Shown here in pieces: positions 1-8,020 of a stretch of DNA of 64,000 nt. Source of the DNA: Methanococcoides alaskense. GTDB lineage: Archaea; Halobacteriota; Methanosarcinia; Methanosarcinales; Methanosarcinaceae. The stretch's first letter is position 1, and every line of letters starts with the position of its first letter. The translations under genes and the position numbers were made by a program. The stretch is taken from assembly GCF_031454185.1 (NCBI RefSeq), contig NZ_JAVDQI010000006.1, positions 102,158 through 166,157 on the forward strand, written 5' to 3'. Under the pieces are notes generated by a model, which searched no databases, had not been told where the DNA came from, and worked only from the letters and a program-made list of their open reading frames with translations.

Positions 1-379
1 CATTGTTGCTATTTCTTTTTGTTGCTTACTGTATTTTTCCATTGAAAAACCACGGGTAAAGTTTCGGCTTTAAAATAGCATCTATAATTTACCATCCAAA
101 ATTAGCACAAAAAGCACATGGATCTTGAATCAGATAGATACTTCCAGTCACTTTTCATTGACTGTAGCCTATAAAATAAAAATATACCTACATTATTAGG
201 TTGTGTATTTCATAAAATGAAGATAATATATGATATACTTGTCCCCCTTCATAGAAGAGACTAAAATTAGATCTGATATAAATATTGGGAAAAATATTTG
301 CAAATTCAATCAATTTATTGTGAAATCTCGATTTGTTGACGTCACTTACGACTCTCAATCTTTTATGTGTGGTAGAAAA

Positions 380-578
380 GCAGTATAAATGGCAGTGATC
401 AGGGATCGAATTGCCGACCTTATCGGACAATTTTAGGGCGACCCTACCCCACTGAATTCTCCCCGTCTCAGGTCGACCTTAAGGATTTACAAATGCCAAA
501 TAAACTTTGAATATTTATGGGCCTTCACACCCAATGGCGTTCTACCTTCTGATTCACTGCCTCACCGTACTTTTCATG
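380..578 (-). ncRNA. Candidate structured RNA, family unknown
   Basis: On the minus strand this AT-poor island in an AT-rich gap folds into a compact structure. A closing helix pairs GGCAGTGA (about 564-557) with TCACTGCC (about 398-391) and is extended inward by ATCAG/CTGA. Inside are a three-way junction (GCCA/TGGC enclosing a GGG/CCC hairpin and an ATAAA/TTTAT hairpin), an AGGG-tcg-CCCT hairpin and a CCGA/TCGG hairpin. A TTTAAAAAC TATA-like box near 596-604 would start RNA at about 578, at a 7-bp ACCGTAC/GTACGGT hairpin. A T-rich stretch follows the closing helix. I do not recognise RNase P, SRP or a known riboswitch. A decayed group II intron piece is an alternative. Confidence 0.35.
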
Positions 579-818
579 GTACGGTAATAGATAATATGTT
601 TTTAAACTATTAATTGATTTTGATATACAACCTGGTAACAAAAAAGAATTTGACTTCGTCTAGATATTATTTCCTAGAACCGAATTATCATATATATATT
701 TAATCATAAAAAGTTTCATGAGCATGTTTCCAACAAAAAACATAAGTTGATGAATTTAACGTATTGGTATAACCAGTTTCACTTATCTTAATCAAGATCG
801 GAAAGCTACTAAATTATC

Positions 819-1523
819 TCACATAAGTATCTTGGCCAGTATTGGAGCAAGGAAAACTGTAACCAATCCGGCAATGCTAATTGCCATCCCGCTCATGGCT
901 CCCTCGGTCTCCCCCATCTCAACAGCCTTGGTCGTACCGAGGGCATGGGACGAGGTTCCTATGGCAATTCCCACTGCCACTTTATCGTTTATTCTGAACA
1001 ACTTACATACCAGAGGACTCAGTAGAACACCTGCTATTCCTGTGAATACTATGGCTGCAACAGTTATGGATGGTATACCTCCAAGCTGGTTTGATATCTC
1101 TATTCCGATTGGTGTTGTAACAGATTTAGGTATCATGGATAGGCTTAACAGCTCATCAAGCCCGAACATCCTGCACATGACGATTATGCTTACAATACCT
1201 GCTGCAGAACCTACACTGATCCCTGCAAGTATTGGAATTACATTCTCCTTAAGAAGACTGATCTTCTTATACAGGGGCACAGCCAGGATGACTGTAGCAG
1301 GCCCAAGGAAGAAAGATATGTATTGCCCTCCCCTGTTGTAATCATCAAAGGTTATGTGTAAGCTCAGCAGAAGACCAATTATCATCAGCATGCTCAGTAC
1401 TAGTGGGTTCAGTAGGGGGGAACCTGTTTTTTTGTAGAGTAGGTTGCCTGCATAGAATGTTATTATGGATATCCCTATGCCAAAGACCGGCGATCCCACC
1501 AGATAGGGCGCAAGTTCACTCAA
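819..1523 (-). CDS. lrgB: LrgB-family membrane protein
   Basis: 234-residue polytopic membrane protein of the LrgB/CidB family. It is hydrophobic throughout, with the family's Gly-rich segments (IGTSSHALGTTKA near residue 190, and PKSVTTPIGIEIS in the middle). The TTG start at 1523 has a GGAGAC ribosome-binding site and overlaps the end of lrgA by eight bases, so the pair is translationally coupled. In bacteria and plants, LrgAB-type proteins act in cell-lysis control and in pyruvate, glycolate or other small-organic-acid transport. Lysis control of a peptidoglycan wall makes little sense in an archaeon, so export or uptake of a small acid is the more plausible role (inference). Confidence 0.85.
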   Translation of the reverse strand: MSELAPYLVGSPVFGIGISIITFYAGNLLYKKTGSPLLNPLVLSMLMIIGLLLSLHITFDDYNRGGQYISFFLGPATVILAVPLYKKISLLKENVIPILAGISVGSAAGIVSIIVMCRMFGLDELLSLSMIPKSVTTPIGIEISNQLGGIPSITVAAIVFTGIAGVLLSPLVCKLFRINDKVAVGIAIGTSSHALGTTKAVEMGETEGAMSGMAISIAGLVTVFLAPILAKILM

Positions 1524-1881
1524 CAGATCGTCTCCTTTTGATCAGTATCTGTACCGTCATACCGGTCACCACTGTAATGATGAAGGTCGAGATCACGGAT
1601 ATGAAAAGCAGGGCAGTCCATTTTCCTTCAAGTATGGAAAAACAAGTTATCAGTCCCACAGCTGCCGGTATGAAAAAAAATGAGAGATGCTTTAGCAGGA
1701 AGTTGCTTACATCTTCGATCATGGATAGTTTTAGGATACCAGTTACCAGAAGGACCAGTAATAGCATCATTCCCAGTATATTTCCGGGAATCGGAAGGTT
1801 GAGATAATTATGGAGGATATCTCCCATAAAGCATATGGAGAGAATTATAACTAACTGGATGATATACCTAATTGGGATCAT
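1516..1881 (-). CDS. lrgA: LrgA/CidA-family membrane protein
   Basis: 121-residue holin-like membrane protein of the LrgA/CidA family, with four predicted hydrophobic helices and the family motif PGNILGMMLLL around residues 31-41. It is the first gene of a two-gene operon with lrgB, whose start codon lies inside its final codons. It probably forms the partner subunit of the LrgB channel or transporter. A strong hairpin terminator at 1918-1961 separates it from the helicase gene upstream, so the pair must have its own promoter in the short gap 1882-1917 or arise by read-through. Confidence 0.85.
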   Translation of the reverse strand: MIPIRYIIQLVIILSICFMGDILHNYLNLPIPGNILGMMLLLVLLVTGILKLSMIEDVSNFLLKHLSFFFIPAAVGLITCFSILEGKWTALLFISVISTFIITVVTGMTVQILIKRRRSVE

Positions 1882-1917
1882 TTTCGTTTTTTTGGAGTAA
1901 GGTCAGTAGCAGACAGT

Positions 1918-1961
1918 AGCATTTTCAGTTCATGAATAGATCCATGAACTGAAAAAATGCT
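1918..1961 (-). terminator. Hairpin terminator of the DEAD-box helicase gene
   Basis: A long hairpin lies three bases after the helicase stop codon. AGCAT plus TTTCAGTTCATG (1918-1934) pairs with CATGAACTGAAA plus ATGCT (1943-1961), with a two-base AA bulge and an 8-base loop. The 17 paired bases and the position fit 3'-end formation or mRNA protection. No clean T-run follows the stem on the minus strand. Confidence 0.6.
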
Positions 1962-1964
1962 CAA

Positions 1965-3359
1965 TTACTGACTGCTTTTGGGCTTACCTGAGCCTCGACC
2001 AGAATTTCGACCTGAGTTTTTCTTGGAGGTAGTACTCTTAGCCTGGCCTCCATTGGTGTTCTCTGATCGTCCACCTTTATTTTTACTATCTTTATTAGCA
2101 CTACTACTTCTACCGCCTTTGCCTTCTCCTTTTTTGCCCCTGCCTCTTTTAGGTCCGGCGCTTCCTGTTCGTCCTCTCTGTTGCTTGGGAGCTGGCTTTG
2201 CTGCGTCCCCCGTGGCATTCTTCGCTTTTTCGGAATGGTAATTATGCTCAGCGACCTCGATCTCCATGTCGGTGAGCTTTTCGATATCACGCAGGAAATC
2301 CCGCTCATCGGCTGCACAGAATGAGTATGCTGTTCCCTCAGCTCCTGCTCTTGCTGTACGTCCTATTCGGTGTACGTAGCTTTCAGGGATATTCGGCAGG
2401 TCATAGTTTATTACGTGTGATATGTCCTCGATATCAATTCCTCGAGCAGCTATGTCTGTTGCAACCAGTACACGCAGTTGTCCGGACTTGAAATTCTGAA
2501 GTGTTTTTGTGCGGTGGGTCTGGGACTTGCTGCCATGAATAGCACCTGCATTTATATTGCTCTTGTTTAGCATCTCAGTGACCTTATTGGCACGGTGCTT
2601 TGTACGTGTGAATACAAGGACACAGTCCAGATGCTTACCTCTTAGTAAATGCAAAAGTAATTCGTTCTTGTTATCCGTATCCACGAAAAAGATGAACTGC
2701 TCTATGCGCTCAACAGTTGTTGCCTGCGGGGTAACCTCTACCTGTGCAGGATTGCTGAGCATCTTCCTGGCAAGTGTGGATATCTCCGGGGACATGGTGG
2801 CTGAATAGAAAAGGGACTGACGCTTTTTTGGCAGCATATCGACAATTTTGTTCACATCGTTGAGGAAACCCATGTCAAGCATCCTGTCCGCTTCATCAAG
2901 GACAAAATACTCCACACTGGAAAGCCTAATATGGCCTTGTTGAATCAGGTCCAGCAGTCTGCCCGGGGTTGCTACAAGGCAATCCACACCCTTTGAGAGA
3001 GCTCTTACCTGTGGTGTCTGTCCAACTCCTCCGAATACAACTGTATGCTTGTAACGGGTGTGTTTGCCATACGTGGCAAAACTATCCCCTATCTGTGCTG
3101 CAAGTTCCCTTGTGGGCGCAAGCACAAGCACTCGCGGACTTCTTGACTTCACTGTCTTGTGGGATGCAGACATATTCTGGAGAATCGGTAATATGAATGC
3201 AGCTGTCTTGCCTGTACCTGTCTGAGCGATACCGATCATGTCCCTACCATCCAACAGATGGGGGATGGATAGTTCCTGTATCGGAGTAGGTGTTGTATAT
3301 CCTTCTTCGGTTAATGCCCGCTGAAGCGGGAATATTAAATTTAAATTATCAAATGACAC
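1965..3359 (-). CDS. DEAD-box ATP-dependent RNA helicase with basic RG/K-rich tail
   Basis: 464-residue RhlE/CsdA-like RNA helicase that unwinds structured RNA at the cost of ATP. Visible motifs are the Q motif (PTPIQ, about 25-29), Walker A AQTGTGKT (45-52), PTRELA, TPGR, DEAD (155-158), SAT and HRIGRTAR (about 335). From about residue 365 the sequence becomes a low-complexity tail of K, R, G, S and N (RGRGKKGEGKGG-type runs), a likely non-specific RNA-binding extension. The start is GTG at 3359, preceded by AGAGGT. A cold-induced deaD with a long untranslated leader is known from Methanococcoides burtonii. The TATA-like box near 3451-3463 here predicts a leader of roughly 70 bases, so similar control is possible (inference). 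Confidence 0.93.
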   Translation of the reverse strand: MSFDNLNLIFPLQRALTEEGYTTPTPIQELSIPHLLDGRDMIGIAQTGTGKTAAFILPILQNMSASHKTVKSRSPRVLVLAPTRELAAQIGDSFATYGKHTRYKHTVVFGGVGQTPQVRALSKGVDCLVATPGRLLDLIQQGHIRLSSVEYFVLDEADRMLDMGFLNDVNKIVDMLPKKRQSLFYSATMSPEISTLARKMLSNPAQVEVTPQATTVERIEQFIFFVDTDNKNELLLHLLRGKHLDCVLVFTRTKHRANKVTEMLNKSNINAGAIHGSKSQTHRTKTLQNFKSGQLRVLVATDIAARGIDIEDISHVINYDLPNIPESYVHRIGRTARAGAEGTAYSFCAADERDFLRDIEKLTDMEIEVAEHNYHSEKAKNATGDAAKPAPKQQRGRTGSAGPKRGRGKKGEGKGGRSSSANKDSKNKGGRSENTNGGQAKSTTSKKNSGRNSGRGSGKPKSSQ

Positions 3360-3470
3360 GTTATACCTCTGGTTATAATGTAAAAATCGTTGGAATTTAT
3401 CTGACCCATCTTATTGATAAGAGATAATCTTGGTGGTTAATGACCCAAGATATATAATTAATTCTTTACA
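3360..3470 (-). promoter_or_regulatory. Helicase promoter and untranslated leader
   Basis: Minus-strand sequence reads AATTAATTATATATC (TATA element) about 95 bases before the GTG start, placing transcription initiation near 3430 and leaving a leader of about 70 bases. The leader contains the short palindrome TCTTATCAATAAGA. The extent is approximate. Confidence 0.4.
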
Positions 3471-3575
3471 GTAAAGGTGAAAAATAGGCATTCTTCATGT
3501 TCTTTAGTTTTTGAAGTCCTGTTATTCCTCACACTGATCGGGAATATTGGGGGTCAAGAGAAATTCAATACTTTT

Positions 3576-4181
3576 TTAATATTGTCCTTTGAAATGAGGA
3601 ATTGTCCTGTGAACCCGTTCTTGATATTCTCTGTATTCATCACCAAAACGTGAAACCAGTCTTCTTTCCACATGCAGGGACCCCAGATACACGTACAGGG
3701 TGGAAAAAATGTATATGACGAGCAGATTGACGGTCATAAAAGGGGTCAGCCATATAATGATCAGTCCTGAGAGCAGGAAGGGGTCCCTTATGAATCGGAA
3801 AATACCCTGAATATTCAGGGAACCTGCTTCAGGAGTCTTTGGTGCAGACAGCTGTGCACGTATCTTGAATCTGTGGGGTGCATCCAGCAAACCTCTGGCT
3901 CCGATGAGTGCACCGATCAACTGTCCACCTACCATGCACCAGCGCCAGGGAGATGGTATTATGTAGAGTATTGGCCCCGGATATTTGTAGAGCAGATATA
4001 TGAGTGGTAATACTGTTAGCACTGAGATCAGGCTGTATGCTAGCATATAATATTTTTCTGACCCGGGGCCCATTACTCGCAAGATCATGCCTTTGAAAGG
4101 TAGGCTTGCGGTAAGGCTATGAATAGCTGCAAATGCTATCAGGCAAAGAACAAGGATGATCGTGGATGAAACCAATTCCAA
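3576..4181 (-). CDS. NnrU/isoprenylcysteine methyltransferase-like membrane protein
   Basis: 201-residue integral membrane protein with about five hydrophobic helices. The C-terminal half has the signature of the phospholipid/isoprenylcysteine methyltransferase fold: FRFIRDP (about 125-131), then a hydrophobic helix and the ERRLVSRFGDEYREYQ segment (about 171-186). The N-terminal HSLTAS motif resembles NnrU proteins. The substrate cannot be told from the sequence; a membrane lipid or prenylated compound is likely. It stands alone, read from the same strand as the helicase gene but separated from it by more than 200 bases. Confidence 0.7.
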   Translation of the reverse strand: MELVSSTIILVLCLIAFAAIHSLTASLPFKGMILRVMGPGSEKYYMLAYSLISVLTVLPLIYLLYKYPGPILYIIPSPWRWCMVGGQLIGALIGARGLLDAPHRFKIRAQLSAPKTPEAGSLNIQGIFRFIRDPFLLSGLIIIWLTPFMTVNLLVIYIFSTLYVYLGSLHVERRLVSRFGDEYREYQERVHRTIPHFKGQY

Positions 4182-4414
4182 TACTCTCCATTTTCTAATT
4201 TTAATTATATCTAATATTTGTGACTTTATGGGGCTGTCAGATCTTCAGTTGTCAACGAATTTTCTAAATATTCCCTCAATAATATCTAAATATATTACTT
4301 TATAATCCTTGATAAATATTAGAAGTTCACGTAATATAAAGCAAACCACTAAAATCTCGAAGATAATTTTGTGAGTATCCTCCGGAATTTTATGATGTGC
4401 CCTGCTCTTTCGAA

Positions 4415-4813
4415 TCATACATTACCGTCCCCTGATCTCAAAACAACAGGAACAAGTCCATTGTATTCAGCAGCTGTCATTATCCTGACATGCATATCAT
4501 CTGCCGTCTCCCATACCTTTGCAGTACGCTCTCTGTAAAGCGGATCTCTCAAAAGATGGTGGTCGTATATAATGAGATATGGAGCACTTTCCCTGATGAT
4601 CCTGGTGAGGTTATTTATGGCCCGATCAAGGTTTGTCCTGCTGAGAAGATTACCTAAAAGGTAGGTTGCCGGACCATCCAGTATCAATATATCCGGATCT
4701 TCTTCAATGATCCATTGTGCATGGTCTTCAATGTTTGGTCCCTGCAGATCCGATGTATGAATTATTTTTTTACCCCCGTATTCTATGATGGTGGCGATGA
4801 CCCATCCATGAAA
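4415..4813 (-). pseudogene. Remnant of UPF0282-type metallo-beta-lactamase-fold protein
   Basis: Only the C-terminal portion (about 130 residues) of a UPF0282-like metallo-beta-lactamase-fold hydrolase remains. The open frame reads HGWVIATIIEYGGKK, then HTSDLQGP, then DILILDGPATYL and YDHHLLRDPLYRER, all family hallmarks. The frame is closed upstream by TAA at 4820-4822, and no ATG or GTG lies before the conserved core. The family is normally around 300 residues and its N-terminal metal-binding half is missing. The only usable start in frame is TTG at 4687, which would cut through the core. I therefore read this as a 5'-truncated pseudogene. Confidence 0.65.
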
Positions 4814-4943
4814 AACGGTTTAAAAAAATAAATACTAAACGTGCGTTTCCTTCAAATTTCCCTGACATGATCTTTGTTCTATGAGAAAATAAGAGTATCG
4901 ATATAAATATTCTGACCACTGGTTATGTCAATAATATATCAAA

Positions 4944-4962
4944 TATTAATTATATATATGGG
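4944..4962 (+). promoter_or_regulatory. Promoter of the small two-repeat protein gene
   Basis: A strong TATA-like run (TTAATTATATATATGG) lies about 70 bases before the ATG at 5022. It predicts initiation near 4985. Confidence 0.45.
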
Positions 4963-5021
4963 GTTTTCAGAGACAACCTATATTAGCTAATCGAATGTAT
5001 ATTCTATTGGGGGTTTTAAAA

Positions 5022-5213
5022 ATGTGGAGTTATTCAAAAATTGACACCGAAAATCTGAAAGCTATCAATGAGCTGGAAAGTAAATTAGGTATAGCCCTAA
5101 TTGCTTTTTCAGATGAGAATATCGAGTATGCAGACTTAAATGAAGACGCTGCTAAAGAAGTAAAGGATCTGGAAACGAAACTGGGTCTTTCACTGCTTGC
5201 ACTTAAAGAATAA
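5022..5213 (+). CDS. Small acidic protein with two tandem helical repeats, function unknown
   Basis: 63-residue protein (start ATG at 5022; an upstream ATG at 4995 is in frame but has no better start signal). It has no signal peptide or membrane segment. Two halves align with each other: INELESKLGIALIAF near residues 16-30 and VKDLETKLGLSLLAL near 47-61, each preceded by an acidic linker. This suggests a tandem duplication of an amphipathic helix unit, perhaps forming a helical hairpin or homo-oligomer. It has its own promoter and an excellent terminator, so it is a monocistronic gene. I do not recognise the family. Confidence 0.65.
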   Translation: MWSYSKIDTENLKAINELESKLGIALIAFSDENIEYADLNEDAAKEVKDLETKLGLSLLALKE

Positions 5214-5218
5214 TAAAA

Positions 5219-5258
5219 TAGTGGATTGCAATATTTTGCACCCACTACCTTTTTTTTC
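5219..5258 (+). terminator. Intrinsic terminator of the small two-repeat protein gene
   Basis: TAGTGG and TGCAA (from 5219) pair with TTGCA and CCACTA (to 5247) around a short loop, followed by CC and a run of eight T. It starts four bases after the stop codon. Confidence 0.75.
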
Positions 5259-5419
5259 AATTTTAATGATTCCTACGTTAAGGTGATGAAAATACCTTTG
5301 TTCATTGTTCAGATGATCCGCAAGATCGTCAATGCTACTGATCCCGCCCGAAAATATGTAAGTATATTTCCTGGAATGGCACATTTTCTACTACGAAAAT
5401 CTAATGCATGGGGCATGTT

Positions 5420-5438
5420 CAGTATGTTCAACATACTG
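5420..5438. repeat. 8-bp inverted repeat CAGTATGT-tca-ACATACTG
   Basis: Perfect short inverted repeat in the 235-base gap before the cohesin/PKD gene. It could be a weak terminator hairpin or a binding site. No T-run follows on either strand. Confidence 0.3.
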
Positions 5439-5493
5439 CATTATTGTTCTGTTCAATGTTTTGAAGTGATGGGAAAACAGTTTCAATAACTAT

Positions 5494-6693
5494 TTATTTT
5501 GCTATTACCCTAACCATATCAACGAACGCATCTTCCCGCGAATTGGACATCTTTCCCCTGAATTGGATCTTGAGGCTGTCTATGTCGATTACGGCAATGC
5601 TTTCCTCGTGCCAAGTGTTTTCAGTGTCAACATTCCCTCTTAATATTGCCTTTTCATTCCAAGTAGCTCCTCCATCTGTGGACACATCAAATGCAAGGTA
5701 TTCTCCTTTGTCGAGGTAGCTTTCAATATACCAGGAGAAGGTAATTGTAGCGCTTGTTTTGCCATTCAAATCTACGGGAATAGAGGTTAATGTTGCATCC
5801 GTAGCCCGGCCATCGATTCCAGCAGACCATCTGCCTTCTGTTGACCGCTGAGTTGAATCGTACCAGTCTCTTTGGCTGTCTTCAGTCCATAGCCCGTTCC
5901 ATTCACCCTGCTCAAAGCTATCGTAGAATACCTCTTGTGGCACACTAGATGCTTCTTCAACTGTTACCGTTGTGGTGTCTGTATCGGTGAGACCATAATT
6001 ATCCGTCACTCTCAGTGTCACTTTGTATGTATTTGGAATAGTATAGGTGTGAGTAGTGGTCTCTCCGATTCCTGTGTTTCCATCCCCGAAGTCCCAGTCA
6101 TATGAGACAATGGATTCTTCAGGGTCGGATGAAGCAGAACCATCTAAGGATATTAGGTCACCTTCATTGACCTCGGAGGGACCATTGGCAACTGCCACAG
6201 GGGCTTCGTTAATAGTCAGAGTCGTATTTTTGATCAAGACATCTATGGGATTTCCAGATGGGTCGCTTATGATAACATTTTTCAGACAAATTGTTGATGT
6301 GCTTGTGGCCTGTTCCTTTACACTCATTGTGATACTTGCAAATGACTCAGGTTCTATGATGCTTGAAGGAGCCAGTATCAAACCGTAAACATTTGAAAGT
6401 GTTCCTGCATTGTTGTCTATGCTTCCGTTGTTAAAAAATGTAGAAGCTCCATTCTGGCTTAAGAGTATGCCTTCAGATACACTCTCAACCTGTATTTTTG
6501 AGTTGTCAAAGTCAATATCGAACTGTAATCCTGCAATTGCAGTATCCGGTGCTACAAACACATCGATTGTGAAGTTTTCACCGGTTGTGGCTATTTGAGT
6601 TGATGATTCAAGCGTTACGTCTGCTGCATTTGAATTGAAACAACCAAAAACAAGCAAAAGTAAAAATATAGTGATTATTGTAATGACTTTAAT
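5494..6693 (-). CDS. Secreted cohesin/PKD-domain surface protein
   Basis: A secreted, probably cell-surface protein. After the signal sequence come a cohesin-like beta-sandwich (LESSTQIATTGENFTIDVFV onward, about 130 residues), one PKD domain (YDWDFGDGNTG core, then TYKVTLRVTDN) and a C-terminal beta-rich module that begins FYDSFEQGEWNG and contains FDVSTDGGATWNE, resembling carbohydrate- or ligand-binding jelly rolls. The first conventional start (TTG at 6657) would remove half the signal peptide. The frame continues upstream to ATT at 6693, giving KVITIITIFLLLLVFGCF and leaving a GAGGGTG site six bases before it. I prefer the ATT start (399 residues). The domains fit adhesion or extracellular assembly. 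Confidence 0.8.
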   Translation of the reverse strand: MKVITIITIFLLLLVFGCFNSNAADVTLESSTQIATTGENFTIDVFVAPDTAIAGLQFDIDFDNSKIQVESVSEGILLSQNGASTFFNNGSIDNNAGTLSNVYGLILAPSSIIEPESFASITMSVKEQATSTSTICLKNVIISDPSGNPIDVLIKNTTLTINEAPVAVANGPSEVNEGDLISLDGSASSDPEESIVSYDWDFGDGNTGIGETTTHTYTIPNTYKVTLRVTDNYGLTDTDTTTVTVEEASSVPQEVFYDSFEQGEWNGLWTEDSQRDWYDSTQRSTEGRWSAGIDGRATDATLTSIPVDLNGKTSATITFSWYIESYLDKGEYLAFDVSTDGGATWNEKAILRGNVDTENTWHEESIAVIDIDSLKIQFRGKMSNSREDAFVDMVRVIAK

Positions 6694-6904
6694 AGGTACA
6701 CCCTCTTTATTTTAAAGGCTTGTAGATTTATATCTATATATAATTATTTGTAATTTTAGATAAAACTCTCCTATAATATTATATCCTAAACAAAATTATT
6801 TTGGTATATCTCAAAGAGAGTTCATAAGAAAGTTAAATGATCTACTTTATTTAATTTCTTAGAGCAAAAATGATTGCTTAAAAATTAACCTAAATACTCC
6901 GATT

Positions 6905-6995
6905 TTTTCCAAACAATAGCATTATTGAAAGTTTACGGTAAACTTTCTGCTTAAACCACCAATAACTTTCTAATATTGGTGTTTTTTTCTTTTTT
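6905..6995 (+). ncRNA. Possible small RNA with two hairpins and a T-run
   Basis: On the plus strand a perfect inverted repeat (arms GAAAGTTTAC and GTAAACTTTC, 6927-6947) is followed by a second hairpin, CACCAATA (6957-6964) with TATTGGTG (6974-6981), and then runs of seven and six T. That is an intrinsic terminator pointing rightward, yet no plus-strand gene lies upstream and tRNA-Leu is on the other strand. A TATA-like TTAAAAATT near 6878 would start RNA near 6905. The rest of the gap 6715-7057 is AT-rich and shows nothing else. Confidence 0.35.
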
Positions 6996-7057
6996 AGGTA
7001 TTGGATTATATTTATAGAGTTCGTTTATTCTTAGATGCCTATATACTTTAAAATGAG

Positions 7058-7142
7058 TGCGGGGGGAGGGATTCGAACCCTCGAAATCCTTCGATACCAG
7101 ATCTTAAGTCTGGCGCCTTTGACCTAGCTGGGCGACCCCCGC
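7058..7142 (-). tRNA. tRNA-Leu (anticodon UAA)
   Basis: Minus-strand type II tRNA. The acceptor GCGGGGG (7142-7136) pairs with CCCCCGC (7065-7059), with discriminator A at 7058. The anticodon stem CCAGA/TCTGG encloses loop CTTAAGA (anticodon TAA). The long variable arm (ATCGAAGGATTTCGA) and the T-arm GGGTTCGAATCCC complete the leucine-type fold. CCA is not encoded. Confidence 0.95.
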
Positions 7143-7223
7143 ATGAGAATTAGAATGGCTACCTTACGCTTTTGGTCACCCCATAATTAAAGTTAAGTTA
7201 CTTAAGCCTTATTCTAATGGAAC

Positions 7224-7970
7224 ATGAAGATAACATTTCTTGGAACAGGTGTGGCGATACCACAGAAGGACAGGGTCCAGTCAGGTGTATTGATGGAGTT
7301 CGGGGAAAATAAGGTGCTTTTCGACTGCGGGGGTGGCATTCTTAATCGGATATTCGAAAGCGGAGTCTTGCATACGGAGATCGATACCATTGTGCTTTCG
7401 CATCTGCACCTTGATCATGTGGCGGATGTCATGTGTCTGCTCAAGGCCAACTGGCTCTGCGACAAGCTTGATTCGGTCATTTATGGGCCCGTGGGAACGC
7501 AGGAATGGTTAGAGCGGCTCATGGACATCTATCCGTACATGAAAGAGAAGGTCAATGTTGAGGTTCGGGAAGTTGCAGCAGGTGAAGTATTTGAGCTTAC
7601 AGATGGGTGCATTGTCCAGTGTGCTGATGGGATACACAGTGTACCTTCGCTTGGATGTCGGGTGCAATACGATGGTAAGGTCGTTGTCTATTCAGGGGAT
7701 ACTGAGCCATGTGATTGCATCATGGAGCTGGCACAAGATGCCGATCTGCTTATTCACGAATGCTCTTTCCCGCTGGACTTTCCTATGACCAATCATGCCA
7801 CACCTGATATGCTGCGACCATATCTCGAAGGGTCCGGTATCTCAAGGGTGTATCTGACACATCTTTATCCTCACATGCAGGGGCACGAAGAGGAAGCTCT
7901 CGAATACATAAAAGAAAAGTTCGAGGGGGAAGTGCATATTGCTTCCGACCTCATGGAAGTTGAGCTCTGA
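7224..7970 (+). CDS. RNase Z-like metallo-beta-lactamase-fold hydrolase
   Basis: 248-residue zinc hydrolase. The metal-binding motif SHLHLDH (His60, His62, Asp64, His65) is intact. Further ligands are likely in GIHSVPSLGCR (near 139), YSGDTEPCD (near 155; Asp as bridging ligand) and the final THLYPH. The N-terminus MKITFLGTG is typical of tRNase Z relatives and related phosphodiesterases. It is shorter than canonical RNase Z (about 300 residues) and I see no clear exosite arm, so 3'-tRNA processing is not assured. It sits 80 bases from the tRNA-Leu gene, on the opposite strand, which may be coincidence. Confidence 0.8.
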   Translation: MKITFLGTGVAIPQKDRVQSGVLMEFGENKVLFDCGGGILNRIFESGVLHTEIDTIVLSHLHLDHVADVMCLLKANWLCDKLDSVIYGPVGTQEWLERLMDIYPYMKEKVNVEVREVAAGEVFELTDGCIVQCADGIHSVPSLGCRVQYDGKVVVYSGDTEPCDCIMELAQDADLLIHECSFPLDFPMTNHATPDMLRPYLEGSGISRVYLTHLYPHMQGHEEEALEYIKEKFEGEVHIASDLMEVEL

Positions 7971-8020
7971 AAACTAGTCAGGGCATGCGTTCAATTTCAA
8001 ATTGGATGAGATGTCCTTGT

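Noticed and set aside
188..430. 80-residue minus-strand open frame
   Set aside because: It overlaps the structured RNA candidate, has an unlikely composition (many Cys, His, Tyr) and no ribosome-binding site.
391..595. Group II intron
   Set aside because: The ACCGTAC hairpin and GGGTGTGAAGGCCC recall intron pieces, but no domain V with its catalytic triad and no reverse transcriptase are present.
832..1341. Plus-strand frame opposite lrgB
   Set aside because: Antisense shadow of a clear membrane-protein gene; composition is the mirror image of the real frame.
2557..3196. Plus-strand frames opposite the helicase
   Set aside because: They lie entirely inside the DEAD-box coding region and show no independent signals.
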